In this document: piece by piece, positions 45,001-54,215 of the stretch
Layout: every line of letters begins with the position of its first letter
How positions within the stretch are numbered: position 1 is the stretch's first letter
Assembly (NCBI RefSeq): GCF_028750675.1
Contig: NZ_JAQQPZ010000007.1
Location: forward strand, 62,001-126,000
Length of the DNA stretch: 64,000 nt
Source of the DNA: Shewanella metallivivens
GTDB taxonomy: Bacteria > Pseudomonadota > Gammaproteobacteria > Enterobacterales > Shewanellaceae
Direction of reading: 5' to 3'
Notes under the pieces: generated by a model
What the model was told of the DNA's origin: nothing
The model's database searches: none
Seen by the model: only the letters and a program-made list of their open reading frames with translations
Position numbers and translations under genes: made by a program

Positions 45001-46821
45001 GCCTTGCTCAAAAAAAGAATCATTAACCATATCGCTATAATTTGATAGTATAAACCTCTGTTCTTCATCAAGAATATAAATAACTTCAACACCTTTCGAT
45101 AAATTGTTTATTTCTTGAAGTAAAGGTTCAGCTTCGACATTAATAACGATAATGCCAAAAATCGTTCCATCGGGATAAAAAAGAGGAGTTGAATAACGTC
45201 GAGTTAACCTAATAGGAAGTTCGATTTCACCATTTTCAATGTTTGGCTCTATATTTGATGTATATATTTCTCCATTTTTTAACTTCACCGTATTAACAAA
45301 ATAGTCCCTATTGCCTTTATTTTGTAAATCATCGCTAGGAGTAATAAAAATTTCTCCATCTTTTCTTTCCACACGAACGAGTTCTTTACCTTGCCCCTGT
45401 GCACTAATAAGTCGTATCTGGTACATTTCTTCCTGAGATTGCATGTAGGCTCTAAAGATATCTGCCACTACTGCTTTCCACTCACTCAGTTCAAATGGTA
45501 AGGATGAAGTCTGCCCTACCTTTGTGACAGCCTTGATCATGGGGGTAGACTTGATAAAGGTCAGTCCTTCTTTGTAACTTTTTTCATGATTATCGATCAA
45601 CTCCTTGCTATACCCTGCATGATCGATTAACACCGTTGAGACGGAATTAAACTCCTGTTCAACATACAAATAACCACTAAAGGCCAGAATACTTATCATA
45701 ATGAACAAGTAGCCTTTTAAAGAATTGATAAAACCGCGACGTGAAAAAAATTCTCTAGGAGAGACGTTATTGTTTTGAACCACCTCTGGACGTTTAGCAA
45801 TATACTTCGCAGCCAATATAACCGAAATAAAATAAGACAAACTCGTCATCAACAAAAACAGAAATAGGAACCAAATTGGCGAATAAGAATAGAGCCCTTC
45901 TTCAACATTTTTAACCGCTTTGGCTGAGATAACCCAGCTCCTGCCCATAAATTCAATTTCACGATTAATCACGGACTCTGAATCGTGATCAAATTTATTT
46001 TGGCCACGAAGTGATTCAAAAAAATGATTATTTTCGGCTTTATCAGAGATAGTGAGGTCAATTTCAGAGAACGCTGGGGCAAGATCAAATAAAACATCAT
46101 CGACGACGAGTGGAGCAAAAGCCCAGCCAATAGTCGACTGCAAGCTTTTTTCAACCATATTATCCACTAAAGGGGTATTGTAAATAGGTAAGAGGATTAA
46201 AAAACCTCGTCGCTCTTTACCTTCTTCTTGAACGAGTGTGATAGGTGCACTGAGTGTGGCCTCACCGCTAATTGAGGCGGATATTGCAGCAGCTCTTCGG
46301 TTACTTTCTGAGGCAATATCTAAACCGATTGATTCATCATTACTGAGTTGTGGATAAATATATTGAACAATAAAACGGTCTTTATTGTGCGGCATGAGTG
46401 TATGCACTTTAAAATCTGGAGCACCGTCATTACGAGCAGCAATCACAAAATCATCTTCTTGTTCTACCGAGACCCGCCTGATAAAGCCAAACCCTCTTGC
46501 ACCGGTAAAGTATTTCGCCAAATCCATCGATGCAATATAACGTTCAAAGTGTTGTCGGTTAATATCACCGTTTTCAGCAGTAAGGATTGAGCTTCGAGTA
46601 TTGAGTAAACCATACTCATATTTTTTAAAGCGTGTTTTAACCAACTCAACCGCTTGCTCAATATGTATTTCTGTTCGCTCAGTTAGTATATTTTTAAAAT
46701 AATTATCAGTAATAAAATAACTGCCACCCGTTAATACGCACCCGATGAGCCAAATGACCAAGAAAATTCGAAACTGAGGTGACATAATAGCCGCTAAAGA
46801 TTTTTTTACATTCAAAGACAA
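42019..46821 (-). CDS. CHASE-Cache-PAS hybrid sensor histidine kinase with receivers and HPt
   Basis: The 1600-residue protein begins with a membrane segment, a CHASE domain (about 70-275, GARGFGFIRRVS, clearly related to that of the other hybrid kinase here), two membrane segments (about 315-385), a Cache-like second periplasmic domain (about 390-650), another membrane segment (about 690-715), a PAS domain (about 735-850), HisKA (FLANMSHEIRTPLN), an HATPase (NLLSNAIKFT, DTGIGI, GTGLGL), a degenerate receiver (about 1160-1260), an intact receiver (VVLMDVQMPE) and an HPt (HKLRGSTGMVGA). The start is TTG with AGGGAA before it. It follows the REC-GGDEF-EAL gene by 63 bp, so that protein is its likely partner. 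Confidence 0.92.
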   Translation of the reverse strand: MSLNVKKSLAAIMSPQFRIFLVIWLIGCVLTGGSYFITDNYFKNILTERTEIHIEQAVELVKTRFKKYEYGLLNTRSSILTAENGDINRQHFERYIASMDLAKYFTGARGFGFIRRVSVEQEDDFVIAARNDGAPDFKVHTLMPHNKDRFIVQYIYPQLSNDESIGLDIASESNRRAAAISASISGEATLSAPITLVQEEGKERRGFLILLPIYNTPLVDNMVEKSLQSTIGWAFAPLVVDDVLFDLAPAFSEIDLTISDKAENNHFFESLRGQNKFDHDSESVINREIEFMGRSWVISAKAVKNVEEGLYSYSPIWFLFLFLLMTSLSYFISVILAAKYIAKRPEVVQNNNVSPREFFSRRGFINSLKGYLFIMISILAFSGYLYVEQEFNSVSTVLIDHAGYSKELIDNHEKSYKEGLTFIKSTPMIKAVTKVGQTSSLPFELSEWKAVVADIFRAYMQSQEEMYQIRLISAQGQGKELVRVERKDGEIFITPSDDLQNKGNRDYFVNTVKLKNGEIYTSNIEPNIENGEIELPIRLTRRYSTPLFYPDGTIFGIIVINVEAEPLLQEINNLSKGVEVIYILDEEQRFILSNYSDMVNDSFFEQGNHWEDVFHRTANIFSALNNSLSTWESHNDALLSAETLISPNQGDVTGQLMIRATFSTTEIYKSALILLLKQMLIFLAFSILALMLFYYSWANNTRMIIASQVKKELDAQKQKDNMFESLTELSPEAMVIIDTAGVIVLINSQAEKLFGYSREQLVGEKINMLVPVSVAGKHDSYVNGYVNKPRTRPMGMANDLFSRHADGSEFPVEVSLSPIQLDDKLLIASSIRNISERKKIEKTLTHAIEKAKSASQAKTAFLANMSHEIRTPLNAVIGLTHLLKGNDLTPEQLTLVSNIQLAGRSLLGIVNDILDLSKIEANEMKVVLEPCNLQHLLDDIYNVFSNQAHQKNITLSLHIDSDLTPVVLTDKKLLQQIITNLLSNAIKFTREGSVTLNVTRETSDNILPNQELVRFTIEDTGIGISPKQQNKIFHPFNQADDGINRRFDGTGLGLSIVSNLSELLGGEVGVSSEQGVGSRFWFEVPFTETNQDDGFTTDSIIEALNIWVLGDTEQDNCTMKKIGTSLGWRVFCGSTVEQFKQEFQQRLYNSKTLPDVVVIDWEQYHLDCLPLVDEIFKLPSWPQVPVIAVCAAEQQKHVEQLDSERIKGILLHPVQPAELFSLVNKVLIEHTGDTSRVLASTKMEAVKAKWLPGVRILVVDDNQMNLDVVEKILANNGAAVTTANSGTKAIDALKDANNDFDVVLMDVQMPEMDGLETTSVIRQQLNIKQLPIIALTAGTLTDEKNRALNIGMNAFLSKPIEPGELILCLRMQIEHYREKPVMIEHIDSAEACKSVANWPEIAGITNSVDLFQGNLELFEFALRRLFEEYRDFEALRLESFPFNHREKRLTLAAELHKLRGSTGMVGAKALYNLTSQAEISLRKGEHDEQPDLLIKIIKGLKELRVNSQHFLEQQAQIKSQKNLTVDPLVDKMAQSEVEMLIVALETNALSANETVENNAAGIMSLIGKEAFLTFYDQVQMLNYVKALEILKSNMVSGNEG

Positions 46822-46884
46822 GTGTTCCCTATAGTGGTTGATACTGACAATGACTGAATTAACCTAATAAATATAAAAAGTTAC

Positions 46885-49356
46885 CTAAGTATTCTCTTGT
46901 AAATAATGACACATTTGTAGATACGGCATAGGCTTACAATAATAGTAGCCCTGCATAACAAAACACCCTTTGGCAGACAAGGCTTTGACCTGTTCGATGG
47001 TTTCAACACCCTCTGCAACTAACTGCATTCTTAACGAGTTTGCCAAACCAATTATTGTATCGACAATAGCCTCATCACTTTCATCATCGAGCATGTCATC
47101 AATAAAGCTTTTATCAATTTTAAGAATATCGATTGGAAAACGCTTTAGATAAAGCAAACTAGAGTAGCCTGTGCCAAAGTCATCAATTGAGATTTTTATT
47201 CCAAGCTCTTGTAATGACTCAAGCACATTTCGCGTACGCTCAATATCTTTCGCAAGTACCCCTTCGGTGATCTCAAACTCAATCAACCCCGTATCGATTG
47301 ATAACTCTTTAACGAGTTTATATACCGTGTCATAGAAATCATCTTGCGCAAATTGCATAGGAGAAATATTAATGCTCACGCGGCGTTTAAGGCCCATTTT
47401 TTGCCAGCTAATTGCATCTTCGCATGCCTTTCGCATGACAAAATTGCCTATGGGCACAATTTGCCCACACTCTTCAGCTAGTGGAATAAATTCAGCAGGC
47501 GAAATAAACATCCCATCGGCTGACCTCAGTCTTAACAATGCTTCCATACCGACAAGCTGATTATCTCTGATATCTATTTTAGCTTGATAATAAACCTCAA
47601 AAAGCTGCTCTTGTAAGGCATGACGTAAATATTGTTCAAGTTTGTGCCTTGCTAAAACACTTGATCCAATTTCATTGGCATAAAAATGCCATCGTCCACG
47701 CCCAAGCTCCTTAGCACGATACATGGCTAAATCTGAATGTTTATGTAACATCTCAATGCTCATCGAATCATCAGGATAAACGGCTAAGCCAATACTGCAA
47801 GTCAAATCAAAGCGTTTTTCATTGACATAAAAGGGCTCCGCAAAAAGCGCCAAAATACGTTGAGCATAGCTCGCAACTTGATCTAGTTTAGTAATTTCTG
47901 GCTGTAGAATGATGAACTCATCCCCTCCCTGACGACTGACAGTATCAATATTTCTTGAGTTATCAAGTAAACGATTAGCAATTTTCTTGAGTAAAATATC
48001 ACCCGACTTATGGCCTACTGAATCGTTTACAATCTTAAAGTTATCTATATCTATCATGAACATAGCAACTTTTTCGTTGTTTCGTTTTGCAGTGTTGATA
48101 GCACGTTCAGCACGGTCTTGCAGTAACATTCGGTTCGGTAAATTAGTCAGAGAGTCATGATTAGCTAAGTGTGACATTTTCAGGGCCATTGCTCTTGTTT
48201 CACTGACATCATGGAAAACAATAATCGCCCCTTGTGTTTGGCCTTGCTCGTCTAAAATAGGCGCTGCAGAATCTTCCACTTCAAGTTTTTTACACTGCCG
48301 AGTATGCAATAAGGTATTGAAAGCCATTCCCACTATGCGGCGTTCTTTAATGGCAATATGTATTGGATTAACCATTGGAAAGTGCCCACTTGAATCAGTT
48401 AATGGCATAATCTCTTCAATCGGTTTATCAACCGCATCCTCAATACTCCATCCCGTTAATGTTGACGCTATCGGGTTCATAAAATTTACAATGCCATTGA
48501 CATCTGTAGTGACCACAGCATCACCAATTGAATTAAGCGTGACTTTAAGTAACTCTTTATCTTGGTGTAAATCATGTTGCAATACTTTCATCGGGGTAAT
48601 GTCATTGAGTAGCATCACAAACCCAGTAAACTTGCCTTCCAACAAGGTGGGGACCATAGATACCGAAACGAAAACAGCATCACTGCAAGATGCATTAAAG
48701 GTTAGATCAAACTCCATGTTTTTGCCTAACTTCACTTGTTCAGCAGCCGTCAATAGCACACTGATGGCCGTTCCATCTAAGGTCTCATTTTGTTTAATCA
48801 CATCACTAAATCGCTGATGAAGCATCGCTTCTGCAGTTAACCCAAACCATTTCCCTTTAATATCATTGCTAAATATATTGTTTAAATCCTCATCCCAATA
48901 AGCCACAAATACGGGAAGATGATGAATAATACTGTCCAATGTGCCACGGGTTAAATTGAGCTGATGTTGCTTATTCTTCAATTCGAGGTGAGTTTTAGCT
49001 CTCGCTTCAACAATCAGAGGATTAAGCGGTTTTTGTAAAAAATCGACAGCACCGTATTGAAGTGCTTTCAATTCATGTTCAGTATCACCATGAGCGGTGA
49101 CGAAAATGATTGCGGTATCTTTCAATGCGCTAACATTCATTATTGCATTACATACCTCATAACCACTTATGCCAGGCATTTGTATATCAAGTAAGATCAG
49201 ATCAGGCTTAACCTGGTGAGCCATCTTGATGGCTTCTTTTCCGTTACTGGCAAAGTATGTTTTACCTAAAGCAGACACAGCATTATTGAGCAATTTGATA
49301 TTTGCCGGTTCATCATCGACTAATAAAATGACATTAGCTTTCTTTTTCATTTTCAT
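46885..49356 (-). CDS. Response regulator REC-PAS-PAS-GGDEF-EAL protein
   Basis: The 823-residue protein has a receiver domain (DDE at 14-16, phospho-acceptor in ILLDIQMPG, Lys in FLQKP), two PAS regions (about 145-265 and 270-390), a GGDEF domain with intact RQGGDEF, and an EAL domain with EALLRL, FEITEG, DDFGTGYSS, KIDKSF and EGVET. Both catalytic sites look complete, so the net direction cannot be called. It is the first gene of a unit with the second CHASE hybrid kinase, its probable phosphodonor. GGAAGC precedes the ATG. Confidence 0.93.
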   Translation of the reverse strand: MKMKKKANVILLVDDEPANIKLLNNAVSALGKTYFASNGKEAIKMAHQVKPDLILLDIQMPGISGYEVCNAIMNVSALKDTAIIFVTAHGDTEHELKALQYGAVDFLQKPLNPLIVEARAKTHLELKNKQHQLNLTRGTLDSIIHHLPVFVAYWDEDLNNIFSNDIKGKWFGLTAEAMLHQRFSDVIKQNETLDGTAISVLLTAAEQVKLGKNMEFDLTFNASCSDAVFVSVSMVPTLLEGKFTGFVMLLNDITPMKVLQHDLHQDKELLKVTLNSIGDAVVTTDVNGIVNFMNPIASTLTGWSIEDAVDKPIEEIMPLTDSSGHFPMVNPIHIAIKERRIVGMAFNTLLHTRQCKKLEVEDSAAPILDEQGQTQGAIIVFHDVSETRAMALKMSHLANHDSLTNLPNRMLLQDRAERAINTAKRNNEKVAMFMIDIDNFKIVNDSVGHKSGDILLKKIANRLLDNSRNIDTVSRQGGDEFIILQPEITKLDQVASYAQRILALFAEPFYVNEKRFDLTCSIGLAVYPDDSMSIEMLHKHSDLAMYRAKELGRGRWHFYANEIGSSVLARHKLEQYLRHALQEQLFEVYYQAKIDIRDNQLVGMEALLRLRSADGMFISPAEFIPLAEECGQIVPIGNFVMRKACEDAISWQKMGLKRRVSINISPMQFAQDDFYDTVYKLVKELSIDTGLIEFEITEGVLAKDIERTRNVLESLQELGIKISIDDFGTGYSSLLYLKRFPIDILKIDKSFIDDMLDDESDEAIVDTIIGLANSLRMQLVAEGVETIEQVKALSAKGCFVMQGYYYCKPMPYLQMCHYLQENT

Positions 49357-50336
49357 CTAATTGCTTCCAAATAATACTGGCCATATTTTGTTCGTACACA
49401 ATGAATCACAATAGCAAAAGGCCAATAAACCATTATTTTTCAACAACTTCAAAATAAAAATACCACATCATCAATCAACGACGGTCATGAATACTCGGAT
49501 ATCTCTTTCTGTGACCTTTTTATCAATGCTTTAGCCATCATCAAGATAGCAGAGAGTCACTTTTAGCACTCGTTTCCGGTGAGGGTTATGGTTTAAACTC
49601 ATTCCTTTTCGGCTAATTTTCACTTTGCATTGGAACTTAATGAGGCTAAGTTGCTATTAACATCTTTATATTGACAGCTAAAAACAATCATTCAAGTAAA
49701 AATGCGCGATCTATATTCGTTATCACGTCTAAATTAATCAATCAAACTATGCGCCTTAAGATTATCTAAGGTGAGTCTCGATAACTATCGTAGGATGAGA
49801 TCGCGAACATTTTTCAAAGAAAGGTGGGCGTTAAACGAACTTCCGTAGTCCGATAAATCTCCAGCGTTAAAATGACTTCCTGTTCTTTGTACTCAGACAA
49901 GCATAGTGTTGAAAAGTAAGCATTCATGCCAACTTTCTAAATAATTACCATTCCATTGTAGCTTACGAATATAATAGCGTCATGATTATTGGCACCGTCA
50001 GATGAAAATCCCTTTTTCAAGTGACGATAGTAAAACTAAAAGCCATTAGTATCCCAAAACAGAATGTTAACAATGGCTGGCACCTAGGAGCATATTAATT
50101 ACGTCAAGGCGCTTAGCGCTAACTGATTAATCAACATTCGTATGTCAATAACAACAAATACAAGATGTACATTACCGTTTGATGTCATGGCAATGCTGCA
50201 ACCCAGTCAATATTTGAGCCCGGTGGTCATGTTGTGTAAATGACGAATAGTGTTTGCATTATGAGACACGATACCAAAGGTTTTATACATAGAAAATCAT
50301 TGGCTTGAGGCCACTAAAATGTATAAGTCAATTTGC
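49357..50336. other. Long intergenic region, 980 bp, nothing recognised
   Basis: No ORF of useful length with a ribosome-binding site, no terminator and no repeat from elsewhere in the window was found on either strand. It should include the promoter of the REC-GGDEF-EAL/kinase unit near 49360-49500. The rest may be decayed sequence. Confidence 0.5.
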
Positions 50337-51923
50337 TTAATTATCGTGAGTGGTTTTAAGATTTCTTGATAAAAACTGCTCAACTAATACCATTTGCGAA
50401 TCCACTTTATTAACAACATCACCGCCCAGGTGAACCATATCTTGACCCAGCTCATTGCTACTGTTCACTAATCTAGATACTGCTTCGACACTTCTATTAA
50501 CTTCATTAGATACCTGAGATTGTTGTTCTACAGCACTAGCAATATGATGAGTCATGTCTGTGATTTGCTCTACCGCTTGACGAATTTCATTCAGGGCAAC
50601 ACCTGCTTTTTCCGCTTGTTCAACACAAATGCTAGCATCATTAAGCCCTTGTTCCATGCTTGAAACGGCGGTACCTGTACCTTGTTGCAAACGACTGATC
50701 ATATCATGTATTTCTTTCGTTGAAGTATGAGTTCGCTGAGCTAATGATCGAACTTCATCAGCCACAACAGCAAATCCACGACCTTGCTCTCCAGCTCTTG
50801 CGGCTTCAATTGCAGCATTTAATGCTAGTAAATTAGTTTGTTCAGCAATGGCTTCAATAACATCCAATACAGAACCAATATTTTTTCCGTGTTGCTCCAA
50901 CTCGGTGATCACATTAGAAATCGTACCGAGCTGATTTGACATTTTTTGAATGGAAGAAACCATTTGCTTAACCACATCGTCACCTAATGTGGTTTGAGAG
51001 AGTGCACTATTTGACGATTGAGCAGCATCAGCGCAATTTGAAGCCATATCAGTTAATGTCGCTGTCATCTCTTGCATGGCAGTAGCAACTTGTTCGATTT
51101 CAGACAGTTGTGATTGACTGTTTTGTTTAATTTCATTGCCTTTATCCGCAGACTCTCTTGCACTAGCCGAGACCTGCTCACTAGAATCAAGTGTACGACC
51201 TAACACAGCCCTGAGTTCGGATGCTTGCATTTGCAATGCTAAATCAATTTTAGCTACATCATCATTATGTCCAGTGTAAACCGCTGAGGATATGGGATTG
51301 TCATAAATGGCCGATGCCTTTTTAACAAGTTGATTAAACCGTTTAAATGCAGTTTTTAGCACGAATAAGCCACCACAATAGGAAAGACCAAATAACCCTA
51401 AACTCACCATATCGCCTTGGCTTGCAATATAAGCCATAGGTAACATGGCAGCCGTAAAGCTTAAGTAGACTTTAATAGGTAAGGTGATTTTTTTCGGTAT
51501 TATTGAGTGCGTTTTGTCTTGCTTTAATTGGGTATAAATTTTTTCAGCCCGTTCAATTTGGGCTCGAGTTGGTTTCGTTCTAATCGATTGGTATTCGACA
51601 ATCTTTCCCTTATAGGAAATGGGAGTCACAAAAGCATCAACCCAATAAAAGTCACCATTGGCACAACGATTTTTCACTAAACCTTTCCAAGGATCTCCTT
51701 GCTGAATATGCTGCCAAAGGTCTTTAAATGCCGCAGCAGGCATATCTGGGTGACGTACCATATTGTGTGGTTGACCAATTAAATCTTGTTGGCTAAACCC
51801 CGCCACGGTACAAAAAGAACGGTTAGCATATTTAATATGGCTATTGGTATCTGTGATAGATAATAAAATCCAATCTTGGGGATAATCATATTCTTTTTGC
51901 GTTATTGGTTGATTATTTCTCAT
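50337..51923 (-). CDS. Aer-like methyl-accepting chemotaxis protein with PAS sensor
   Basis: The 528-residue protein has an N-terminal PAS domain like that of Aer ([21 protein letters not shown], then VRHPDMP and [12 protein letters not shown]), a short hydrophobic hairpin (about 150-190) and a C-terminal signalling domain with the hairpin-tip sequence [20 protein letters not shown]. Aer senses redox state through FAD, and the family resemblance suggests aerotaxis or energy taxis. There is no periplasmic domain. No methylation pentapeptide was checked. It is a single-gene unit. Confidence 0.93.
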   Translation of the reverse strand: MRNNQPITQKEYDYPQDWILLSITDTNSHIKYANRSFCTVAGFSQQDLIGQPHNMVRHPDMPAAAFKDLWQHIQQGDPWKGLVKNRCANGDFYWVDAFVTPISYKGKIVEYQSIRTKPTRAQIERAEKIYTQLKQDKTHSIIPKKITLPIKVYLSFTAAMLPMAYIASQGDMVSLGLFGLSYCGGLFVLKTAFKRFNQLVKKASAIYDNPISSAVYTGHNDDVAKIDLALQMQASELRAVLGRTLDSSEQVSASARESADKGNEIKQNSQSQLSEIEQVATAMQEMTATLTDMASNCADAAQSSNSALSQTTLGDDVVKQMVSSIQKMSNQLGTISNVITELEQHGKNIGSVLDVIEAIAEQTNLLALNAAIEAARAGEQGRGFAVVADEVRSLAQRTHTSTKEIHDMISRLQQGTGTAVSSMEQGLNDASICVEQAEKAGVALNEIRQAVEQITDMTHHIASAVEQQSQVSNEVNRSVEAVSRLVNSSNELGQDMVHLGGDVVNKVDSQMVLVEQFLSRNLKTTHDN

Positions 51924-51934
51924 TAATATAGCTC

Positions 51935-51961
51935 CAAGGATTTATGCCATTTCTATCCTTG
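51935..51961 (-). promoter_or_regulatory. Hairpin touching the chemoreceptor ribosome-binding site
   Basis: In the transcript CAAGGAT pairs with ATCCTTG around a 13-nt loop. The last G of the 3' arm begins GGAG, the Shine-Dalgarno eight bases before the ATG. It may modulate translation. Confidence 0.3.
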
Positions 51962-52899
51962 AAACGGAGATGATATGTATTAGAAAAGTAATCTCTTTAA
52001 TATTACATGTGAGTGTTAATTTATTGATATTATTTGAATACTAATTAGTTATAGGACGTTATTCAACAAATAAATTGTTGAAATTTAAGATAATAAAATT
52101 CAGAAGGCTATTGATTGAGATGTTAAACGTGGTTTTTCTCCTAAAATTCAACCCTTAACACGACTTCAAGCATCATTAGATTCATCATACATCGATTTGT
52201 TTGCTAACGATGTGTAATGGTCAAGTAAAATTGGCCGCTACAATACTATTGATGGTAACCGACTGCGCAAAGCAAGTATCACAAAGACCATCAATTCTAT
52301 ATTATATGGTTAAGAATTTTATGATTGAAAGCCAATAAGTCAATATAAGTTCTATCACCGCAATTAACACCAAATTTGACTAGGAATCAATTCGCACGCT
52401 GCTCTTCCAAATATAAAACGAATATATATATACCATTTGACGGCTCACCCGCCATGACTTTGAGAGCTAAATACTAATAGGCAATAGAGAGCAAAAGTGT
52501 CTGGCTAAACAATGCGGGTCAATAAAATGATTCGCCATGCCAAACAAATAACAAACCATCACGACATCATATGTTGCTTTCTGCAGGCCAATAAATTGTT
52601 TAATAGTGCGCTATGTCATAAAAATGCGAATTCGTATTTATTTCGTTTAAATTGAGTGTATAAAGGCCCTCTTTTTATAAAAAACAAAACTGCTATTTAA
52701 CTTATTACTTAATTTCAATCAGTTAGCATTAATCAAACTTATTGTAGTAGCAGTAAAACGACCTATTTTATTGCAAAAATCATTCATGCAAAGCTATGCA
52801 TAATGCTCTACTGTCAGCAAGGCGACAGATCGCCCTCCCTTATCTGAATTACATTTGTCCCAGTTATTTTCGTTATCGCACAAAATAACGGGAAATAAC
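51962..52899. other. Gene-poor AT-rich region
   Basis: This stretch, together with the sequence up to the CooA-like gene, is the longest gene-free part of the window. I find only short frames without ribosome-binding sites, a run of alternating TA at about 52425-52432, and a small stem (CGTTAT/ATAACG) near 52870-52890. No repeat family from elsewhere in the window recurs. Confidence 0.5.
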
Positions 52900-53109
52900 A
52901 TGTATAAACATTCGATTTGAGTTTGGGGTGAGGTGTTGCTTCTGTTACTGAGCGAGAGCTGGGCATTAAAGAATGTCCAATGTTTTAAAAGCGACTATCT
53001 TAGCGTTATTGCCGGTGGAAATGATAAACCTGAGCGCATGAAATGGTATAAACCGAATGCCCAAAATGAGGGTTACATGGTTTGCAATGGCAGTGAGAAA
53101 CGTGTCTGA
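52900..53109 (+). pseudogene. Possible broken small ORF with in-frame TGA
   Basis: An ATG preceded by GGGAAATAAC opens MYKHSI, is stopped by TGA at 52918-52920, and the same frame then runs 62 codons (WGEVLLLLLSESWALK near its start, MKWYKPNAQNEGYMVCNGSE near its end) to 53109. The product is protein-like, but no family was recognised. It may be a gene remnant or pure chance. Confidence 0.25.
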
Positions 53110-53379
53110 CACATCTTTGATTGCTAATCGCTTTGTTCCAGGTATTTCTTGTACAAAAAGATAGGATTTTATGTTTAACACCTCACTTATTGAGCTAATC
53201 AATAAATGACCAAGTTAGACACTCAACGTTGAGTATATATTAGTTAACATTAACAATGAGCCACAGGCACGCAAAGCTTTTACTATTAATGATCATAAAG
53301 TTAAAAAGCAAAGCCCAAATAAATCATTAATTAGGCCAGTAGCAGCATTTACTATCGCAAATCATAAGGAGCGCGCGAC
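53110..53379. other. Upstream region of the CooA-like gene
   Basis: Apart from the 14-bp palindrome at 53221-53234, nothing is recognised. An AT-rich stretch (TATATATTAG) directly after that palindrome could hold a -10 element. Confidence 0.4.
53221..53234. promoter_or_regulatory. Perfect 14-bp palindrome upstream of the CooA-like gene
   Basis: ACTCAACGTTGAGT is a perfect palindrome 145 bp before the start codon, next to an AT-rich tract. It does not match the canonical CRP or FNR site. It might be an operator. Confidence 0.35.
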
Positions 53380-54060
53380 ATGCAATCAAAGATGAGAATG
53401 TCACGAATGAATACCATTGAGAAGCTGAGAGAGCCTCAATACGAAGGGTTTCTAGATGAATTCAGGTGCAAAAGCTTTTCGAAAGGACAGCTATTTAGCA
53501 TACCGAGTATGGGAAACAATGAGGTATTTATTGTGCATTCAGGCAGAGTACGCGTATATCTTTCTTATGAAGGCCGCGAGTTTACCCTCTGCTTTCTTGA
53601 GCCTGGCGATATATTCAGCACACATACTCGAGCATTTTTGGAGACATGCAAGGACTCAACTTTGATGCTTGTCGGGGCTGAGATTTTTCGCGATAAAATC
53701 GCCAAATTCCCCGAGTTATCAATCGTAATGACCGGGATTTTAGGTGAAGCATTAGGCAGTACATTAGATCTCATCGAGGGTCTCATATTTCATGATGCGA
53801 GGTATCGATTAATCGAGTTTGTGCTGTCATGGGGACAAACATCGGGTGAACAAACTGCCGAAGGACTCCGATTTGAATGCGATTTAAGCATGGAAGATAT
53901 TTCACTATTAATTGGAACAACACGCCAAACCACCTCTTCGTTAATGAATAATCTCATTCGCAACGGGTATTTATATAGAGACGGAAGAAAAAACTTTATT
54001 ATCAGTAGATTAGATGACCTAAAAAGTTTGCTAGACAGTAGCTCTAACCGAACGAAGTGA
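53380..54060 (+). CDS. Crp/Fnr-family regulator resembling CooA
   Basis: The 226-residue protein has a cyclic-nucleotide-type beta-roll, a long dimer helix and a C-terminal helix-turn-helix (EDISLLIGTTRQTTSSLMNNLIRNGYLYR, about 172-200). The effector domain reads GRVRVYLSYEGREFTLCFLEPGD followed by IFSTH, very close to my memory of Rhodospirillum CooA, whose heme ligands are Cys75 and His77. Here His82 falls at the His77 position and Ser80 at the Cys75 position. CooA-type heme/gas sensing is thus possible. No four-cysteine cluster as in Fnr is present, and no CO dehydrogenase genes are in view. AAGGAG lies eight bases before the ATG. A polyferredoxin gene follows. Confidence 0.85.
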   Translation: MQSKMRMSRMNTIEKLREPQYEGFLDEFRCKSFSKGQLFSIPSMGNNEVFIVHSGRVRVYLSYEGREFTLCFLEPGDIFSTHTRAFLETCKDSTLMLVGAEIFRDKIAKFPELSIVMTGILGEALGSTLDLIEGLIFHDARYRLIEFVLSWGQTSGEQTAEGLRFECDLSMEDISLLIGTTRQTTSSLMNNLIRNGYLYRDGRKNFIISRLDDLKSLLDSSSNRTK

Positions 54061-54125
54061 ACTGCAATGTATTTCTTATCATCATTAACCTGACTTCAGA
54101 CACATGGCAACAAAACTCGAAATAC

Positions 54126-54150
54126 CAACCATAACAGAGCGTTATGGTTG
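54126..54150. promoter_or_regulatory. Perfect 10-bp inverted repeat before the polyferredoxin gene
   Basis: CAACCATAAC and GTTATGGTTG flank a 5-nt centre. No T-tract follows, so a terminator is unlikely. It lies 66 bp before the polyferredoxin ATG and could be an operator. Confidence 0.4.
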
Positions 54151-54215
54151 AACGACCCTTTAGGCAGCACCTTTATCCATTATTGACAGCAAATGAAACA
54201 ATATAGGTATCCTCT

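Noticed and set aside
48317..48817. Plus-strand 166-codon ORF inside the REC-PAS-GGDEF-EAL gene
   Set aside because: It is antisense to a well-supported coding region, with a Ser/Thr-rich composition typical of shadow frames.
49990..50090. TGGCAC sequences resembling the -24 element of sigma-54 promoters
   Set aside because: No TTGC-type -12 element lies at the required distance.
52918..52920. In-frame TGA read as a selenocysteine codon
   Set aside because: There is no clear SECIS-like hairpin directly after it and no selenoprotein family match.
52966..53202. Minus-strand 78-codon ORF in the gene-poor region
   Set aside because: No ribosome-binding site and no family. It also overlaps the possible plus-strand remnant, so its reading may be chance.
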